Part shown: positions 60,176 through 64,000 of the stretch, piece by piece
How the letters are laid out: each line of letters starts with the position of its first letter
How positions within the stretch are numbered: position 1 is the first letter of the stretch
Assembly (NCBI GenBank): GCA_017311185.1
Contig: JAESUZ010000455.1
Location: 434,001-498,000, forward strand
Source: Proteles cristata cristata
Lineage: Eukaryota > Chordata > Mammalia > Carnivora > Hyaenidae
Direction of reading: 5' to 3'
Length of the DNA stretch: 64,000 nt
Program-made: the position numbers and the translations under genes
The notes under the pieces: model-generated
Databases searched by the model: none
What the model was told of the DNA's origin: nothing
What the model saw: the letters and a program-made list of their open reading frames with translations, nothing else

Positions 60176-60865
60176 CCCCCGTCAGGAGTCCCATCAAGGG
60201 TTGTATTTTACATGAATGTATCCAGCTGTCTGTCTCACCCACATGATGCCAGCATTGACCGAAGAAGACACACATCTGCTGCCTTGGGGTCTTCTCAGTC
60301 TGATTCTAGGTAATCCGTGAATGCAAAGGAAAGTTAAAACCCTACATCACTGTCACAGAATTCTCAGAAACTCCCTGTATTTGTGTCCCTAATCCCTGTG
60401 ACACAGTACACCCCGAACTGGATGTGTGGTTTAGACCTGAATCCTTGCATCTTCAGGAGCCTAGGTGGTCCAGCTAAGGAGAATCAAGTGTCTCTGTGGG
60501 TCAGGGTCCCCTAGCTGAGCAGAAAGGGAAGTCATGCTATAGACCGGGCAGGAAGAGAGGCCAAGCTTGAGAGCCAGCCTGGTGAAGCTGGTTCTTGGGA
60601 CATCATTTCAGGACAGAAAAGGCTGGCTGTGGTGCAGCCAGCATTGGGACTCCCCATGGTGGTGAAGTGATGGTCTTGGCAAGGCGCCTGGGTGCAGCCA
60701 CGGGGGGACAGACCCTCTGTGCTTGGGTCGCCACTGGAGACCTCGGACAGAGTGGTGTTGCCCTGGGCTGGCTTCCAGCTCACATCCTTGGAACTGCAAA
60801 ATCACAGCCGTAGCAGGTGATGAAGGAAGGGATTCAAGAATTCTGAATTGTGCAGAAAAAACAGC
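60176..60865. other. Downstream flank of the minus-strand terminal exon
   Basis: No repeat or exon recognised. The U-rich 'ctgttttttctg' (minus strand, 60853-60864) lies where a downstream element for 3'-end cleavage is expected. Confidence 0.4.
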
Positions 60866-61153
60866 TTGAGATTTGCAAGGCAACTTTTATTGCCACAGAA
60901 AACAAAAAATCAATGCAAAAGCAAGTTCAAAGCAAAATTGAGACAGTCATAGCAATAGCCCTCTGAACTCAGGGAAGCTTGCCATGGGGGAAAGTGTGCA
61001 TTATATTCATCACGTATAATGGTGGGGGAGCTCGGCTACGTACTCCTCACAAATGTACCGAATTTATAACAGCTTTGGTGAAATAGTTATCCCTGTTTTA
61101 ATTAGATACAAGAAACAATACTGACTGGGCCACTAGGAAGTACACAGTTCTCC
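60866..61153 (-). other. Putative 3' UTR of minus-strand gene
   Basis: It follows the stop codon at 61154-61156 and runs to an AATAAA signal with expected cleavage 10-30 nt beyond it. It is repeat-free. The exact cleavage site is not known; 60866 is an estimate. Confidence 0.6.
60886..60891 (-). promoter_or_regulatory. Polyadenylation signal AATAAA
   Basis: On the minus strand 'ggcaataaaagttgcc' contains AATAAA. A U-rich tract follows about 25 nt downstream. The signal is also inside a small inverted repeat (ggcaa/ttgcc). Confidence 0.7.
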
Positions 61154-61238
61154 TCAAAGAGCAGTACGGAACTCGGCAGAGGCTTTGGGCTGGAGCGCAG
61201 AGGCAGGCACCTTGTTCATCCATTCTCCAAGGCCGTAC
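61154..61238 (-). CDS. Putative last coding exon, unrecognised gene
   Basis: Reading the minus strand, a good acceptor ('ctcatgttttcag') ends at 61239, followed by 85 nt. In the preferred frame it gives about 27 residues, starting Y-G-L-G-E-W-M-N-K-V-P and ending E-F-R-T-A-L, then TGA at 61154-61156. The combination of acceptor, short open tail, stop, repeat-free 3' UTR, AATAAA and U-rich downstream element is the usual layout of a terminal exon. A second frame (V-R-P-W-R-M) also stays open for about 44 codons past the acceptor, so the frame is not certain. Upstream exons would lie to the right, probably outside the window. I do not recognise the protein. A retrocopy is less likely because intron-like sequence precedes the acceptor. 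Confidence 0.55.
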
Positions 61239-61354
61239 CTGAAAACATGAGAATAAGCCACTTGGTATTTCTATGCAAAAAATATGTTGATGCACACATG
61301 TTATGATGCATATATAATCGTCTGAAAAGCAGAAAACACAGGATCAACTGGTCT
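61239..61354. other. Intron-like flank of the terminal exon
   Basis: Sequence upstream of the acceptor on the minus strand, with no further exon seen. Confidence 0.4.
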
Positions 61355-61440
61355 TTTTTTACTTCATTTATTATAGTAAAATACATATAACCTAAGATTG
61401 CCATTTTCACTGCTTTTCAGTGAGACTGCTTTCATTTACC
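61355..61440 (-). mobile_element. Old LINE-1 3' end fragment
   Basis: 'ttattatagtaaaatacata' and 'taacctaagattgccatttt' resemble the antisense of old L1M 3' ends. Confidence 0.6.
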
Positions 61441-62016
61441 ATATTCCATTTGCTTTTGTAGCCTACAAGGTAGCTGAGTGAGGCATGGTCCATGTCATGA
61501 AAAAATATATGATTATCTTATTTTGGCTACAAGACAGGGAAGAATTAATTGTTGAAAGGAATCATCTCCAGACAAGATGATAGAAGGCTTTTGCTCAAAA
61601 TTAGATATGGGAGCATTGTCCAAAGTCATGTAGACATGTTGTATCACCTCAGGTACAAGCAGATTGAATGCCTGGCCACACCGCACATTTAGGTGGTAGC
61701 GGATACTTCAGTGAAGGTTTACCAGCTAAACTTTTAGCAAGACTCATAATTTACCTCCTTCAGGGAATAGCATGAGTTATCTATAAGTCAGCGGTAACTA
61801 ACAAACTTGGCACCAGTGTTTGGTAACTGTTCTGTGTACCTTGTTCTTGACTCCAGGTCATGACATGGGAGTATAGATCAACAGAATTTTTTTTTTAAAA
61901 GAGCATTATAAAATGTCTACAGTAATAACTTTACCATTAGCAGGGTATTTTTTTTTAGAAAATGGTTCCAGCTTTTCAACAGTCTGATTCTGACACTAAA
62001 GTATCATGTTTTTTGT
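61441..62016. other. Non-coding stretch
   Basis: Probably intronic for the minus-strand gene. Nothing recognised. Confidence 0.35.
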
Positions 62017-62600
62017 CAGTGTTTTAACTTTATTGGAACTGTGGTTAGCCCTTTTCTCTCCATGGCAGGGTCAGATGGCTGAAGTTCAACCTAGGCAGTT
62101 CCGTGGGGTCCCACACTCAGATGGGTCCCAGGCTTCGTTAATGTTAGAATTCTTAATCACGGTATCTCTGAGCTCGTGTTTCATAAGTGAAGTCCAGTGG
62201 GACAGTGTAGCCAGCAGGCGATCAGAGGATTGACAAACAACATGGTCCCCTCCGTGTCTTGCCACCTCATTCTCGTGAAGTGTTGGTGATGCCGCCATGG
62301 GCACAGGATTGTGGACAACCCACGATGGTAGGTTTGGGATTTCAGGGAGACAAAAATATGTCCGTACAAATCAGTACAGGCTAAGCATGTTAAGTCTACT
62401 ACTGAGTAAATAGGATGCTGACAACCCAAGTGGCCATGCTTTCTGTGAAATCCAGACTTTGCTAGAAAGAAGGTGGTATATAAGGGAAGAGTGGTAAATA
62501 AGGGAAGAGGAATGACCAAAGAGCCTATATTTTGGCCTTCCTTTGTCATTTCATTTCTCCATGTTGGCCAACTACTTAGCACTGAAAATGATACAAGGAA
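62017..62600 (-). pseudogene. Possible retrocopy (tentative)
   Basis: On the minus strand a unique block ends in 'ttccaataaagttaaaacac' and then 'tgacaaaaaacatg', as a processed 3' end with a short A-rich tail might. The frames 62181-62582 (133 codons) and 62086-62304 (72 codons) overlap in different frames, as frameshifted coding remnants would. I recognise no parent gene and see no clear target duplication. Confidence 0.25.
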
Positions 62601-63452
62601 GGGAAAGATTGGTAGGAGATGTGAACATCAAGAAGTGACATAAAAACAGTTCTTAGTCTTCTGCTGTATTTCCACTGATTTGGTAAGAGTGAAATACAGA
62701 CGCATGTATGAGCTATGGAATATGAATCAGACAATTTCGGTGGTTCCACACACAATTAAATGTTCTGATATTTGCACCCAAAGCCTTAAAATTAGCATTG
62801 TACAATATAAAGATTGTACATAAAGATGCATGCTATTAGCATAAATATATATGCTAATAATTATAATTTATTTTCTTTACTGAGGGCATTAAAGAAGCAA
62901 AAATTACTATAAGTTGAAAAAGAGACCACAAAAGAGAGGGAAAGCTTTACATTTTAGTTCTTTAATGGCAAGATCTTTTTCTGCTCTTTGAACACGAGGC
63001 GCATGTTTTCATTTTGCGCTGCGCTTTACAATTACGCAGCTGGCTCTGCTCAAAGCAGTGTCAGATCTGACGGTGTTGAATGTTAAATGTGGTGATGTAA
63101 AGGTGCTGATTCTAAGTAACAAGCATAAATGTTGCAAGAGTTTCTAAATTATTCCTTCATTTTTTAAAAATGTTTCAGTGCAAATAAAAAACACAAGTTA
63201 AGTTTACCTTCAACACATCAAACATTAATAGGAACAAGCCTAAATATGATTTTATTTAATGAACATGGCTTCGATTTTTATCATTCCCCCAAACTACTCC
63301 CATATAAATGTAAAACATGATCCCTTTTAGCAATAGGCGGGGCCTTTTCCTAATCCCATGGTTGTGTCTTCTGTTGTTTTTGGACTAGCCTCTATTGTAC
63401 CTCTTCTCTTGGTACAGACAGGATGAATATTCATTTAATAGCTAGCTCTCAG
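62601..63452. other. Unique AT-rich stretch, candidate conserved element
   Basis: The part at 62940-63125 is clean unique sequence ('gcgctgcgctttacaattac') with CpG inside an AT-rich setting. No exon signals seen. Confidence 0.35.
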
Positions 63453-63465
63453 GCACCCCATTTCT

Positions 63466-63665
63466 TTTCTTTTTAAAAATATTTTTAATGTTTGTTTCTT
63501 TTTGAGAGACAGAGATACAGCACCAGAGGGTCAGAGGCAAAGAGAGAGGGAGACACAGAATCCAAAGTAGGCTCCAGGCTCTGAGCAAACAGGGCTTGAA
63601 CTCACGAACCACAAGATCATGACCTGAGCCAAAGTTGGATGCTTAACCAACACCCAGGCATCCCC
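63466..63665 (-). mobile_element. Felid tRNA-Lys SINE
   Basis: The perfect 13-bp duplication 'gcaccccatttct' lies at 63453-63465 and 63666-63678. The head has a small deletion ('cttaaccaacacccaggcat'). Confidence 0.94.
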
Positions 63666-63678
63666 GCACCCCATTTCT

Positions 63679-64000
63679 ACCTTTAGCTTCAATCAAAGCA
63701 AAACTATCTATGGAAAGTTTTATATAGGAGTTATTTTTCTAATGCATTAAAATAAATACTTAACTTTCAAAATAAGAAAAAAGTACGTAAAGCTACAATG
63801 GTACGTAACTTTAGGAAATCCTTTTCCCATCTGATTTCATGTGATTATTTGCTTATGATGGGCAGAGGTAAAAATCAGTGTGCCAACTTCTTAATCATGT
63901 GCATTTTGTTAAAACCAAAAGAAAAAAAAAAGTTGATTTGCACCACTTGGCAGCACAACCCATAATTAATTTAAAATCTGATGATTACTCTTATGCAATG
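63679..64000. other. AT-rich non-coding end of window
   Basis: Nothing recognised. Confidence 0.4.

Overview
This is a vertebrate nuclear window, almost certainly from a felid or close feliform carnivore. The decisive evidence is about 37 copies of the tRNA-Lys-derived carnivore SINE in its felid form: a 'gggcgcctgggtggctcagt' head, a 'ggttcgagcccc' B-box, a CT-rich body and an 'aaataaataaa' tail. Two copies of a carnivore LINE-1 3' end are also present. Nothing bacterial, plasmid-like, phage-like or CRISPR-like was seen. Most open frames are short, carry no recognisable domain, and often lie inside repeats.

The window is mostly non-coding and reads as intergenic or intronic DNA. From 1 to 10 kb there are SINEs, an L2 end, MIRs, an MLT1 LTR, an unusual perfect 24-bp inverted repeat (2130-2188), and two splice-site-bounded open segments (3566-3614 and 3788-3947) that may be exons of an unrecognised plus-strand transcript. 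From 10 to 26 kb the sequence is largely unique, broken by SINEs, an L1 ORF2 fragment (16250-16912), an MLT1-like LTR and a long ancient L2 remnant (22300-23820). From 26 to 34.2 kb lies the repeat-dense core: seven same-strand SINEs in 2.9 kb, an old internally deleted L1 on the minus strand (29705-32447), and a second old L1 interrupted by a younger L1 3' end. From 34 to 41.7 kb the DNA is mostly unique, with a GC-rich stretch and a perfect CTCF-type motif at 38140-38153. From 42 to 60 kb SINEs alternate with unique DNA, including a nested SINE pair, a head-to-head SINE pair and a minisatellite (53565-53795).

The best evidence for a gene is at 60.87-61.24 kb on the minus strand. There a splice acceptor is followed by about 28 codons to a stop, a roughly 290-nt 3' UTR, an AATAAA signal and a U-rich downstream element. 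This looks like the last exon of a gene whose earlier exons lie to the right, mostly outside the window. I could not name the gene.

All repeat-family names rest on remembered consensus features, not on a search. I found no convincing new multi-gene biological system. The observations worth following are structural: the palindrome, the terminal exon, the SINE subfamilies and arrangements, and several candidate conserved non-coding stretches.
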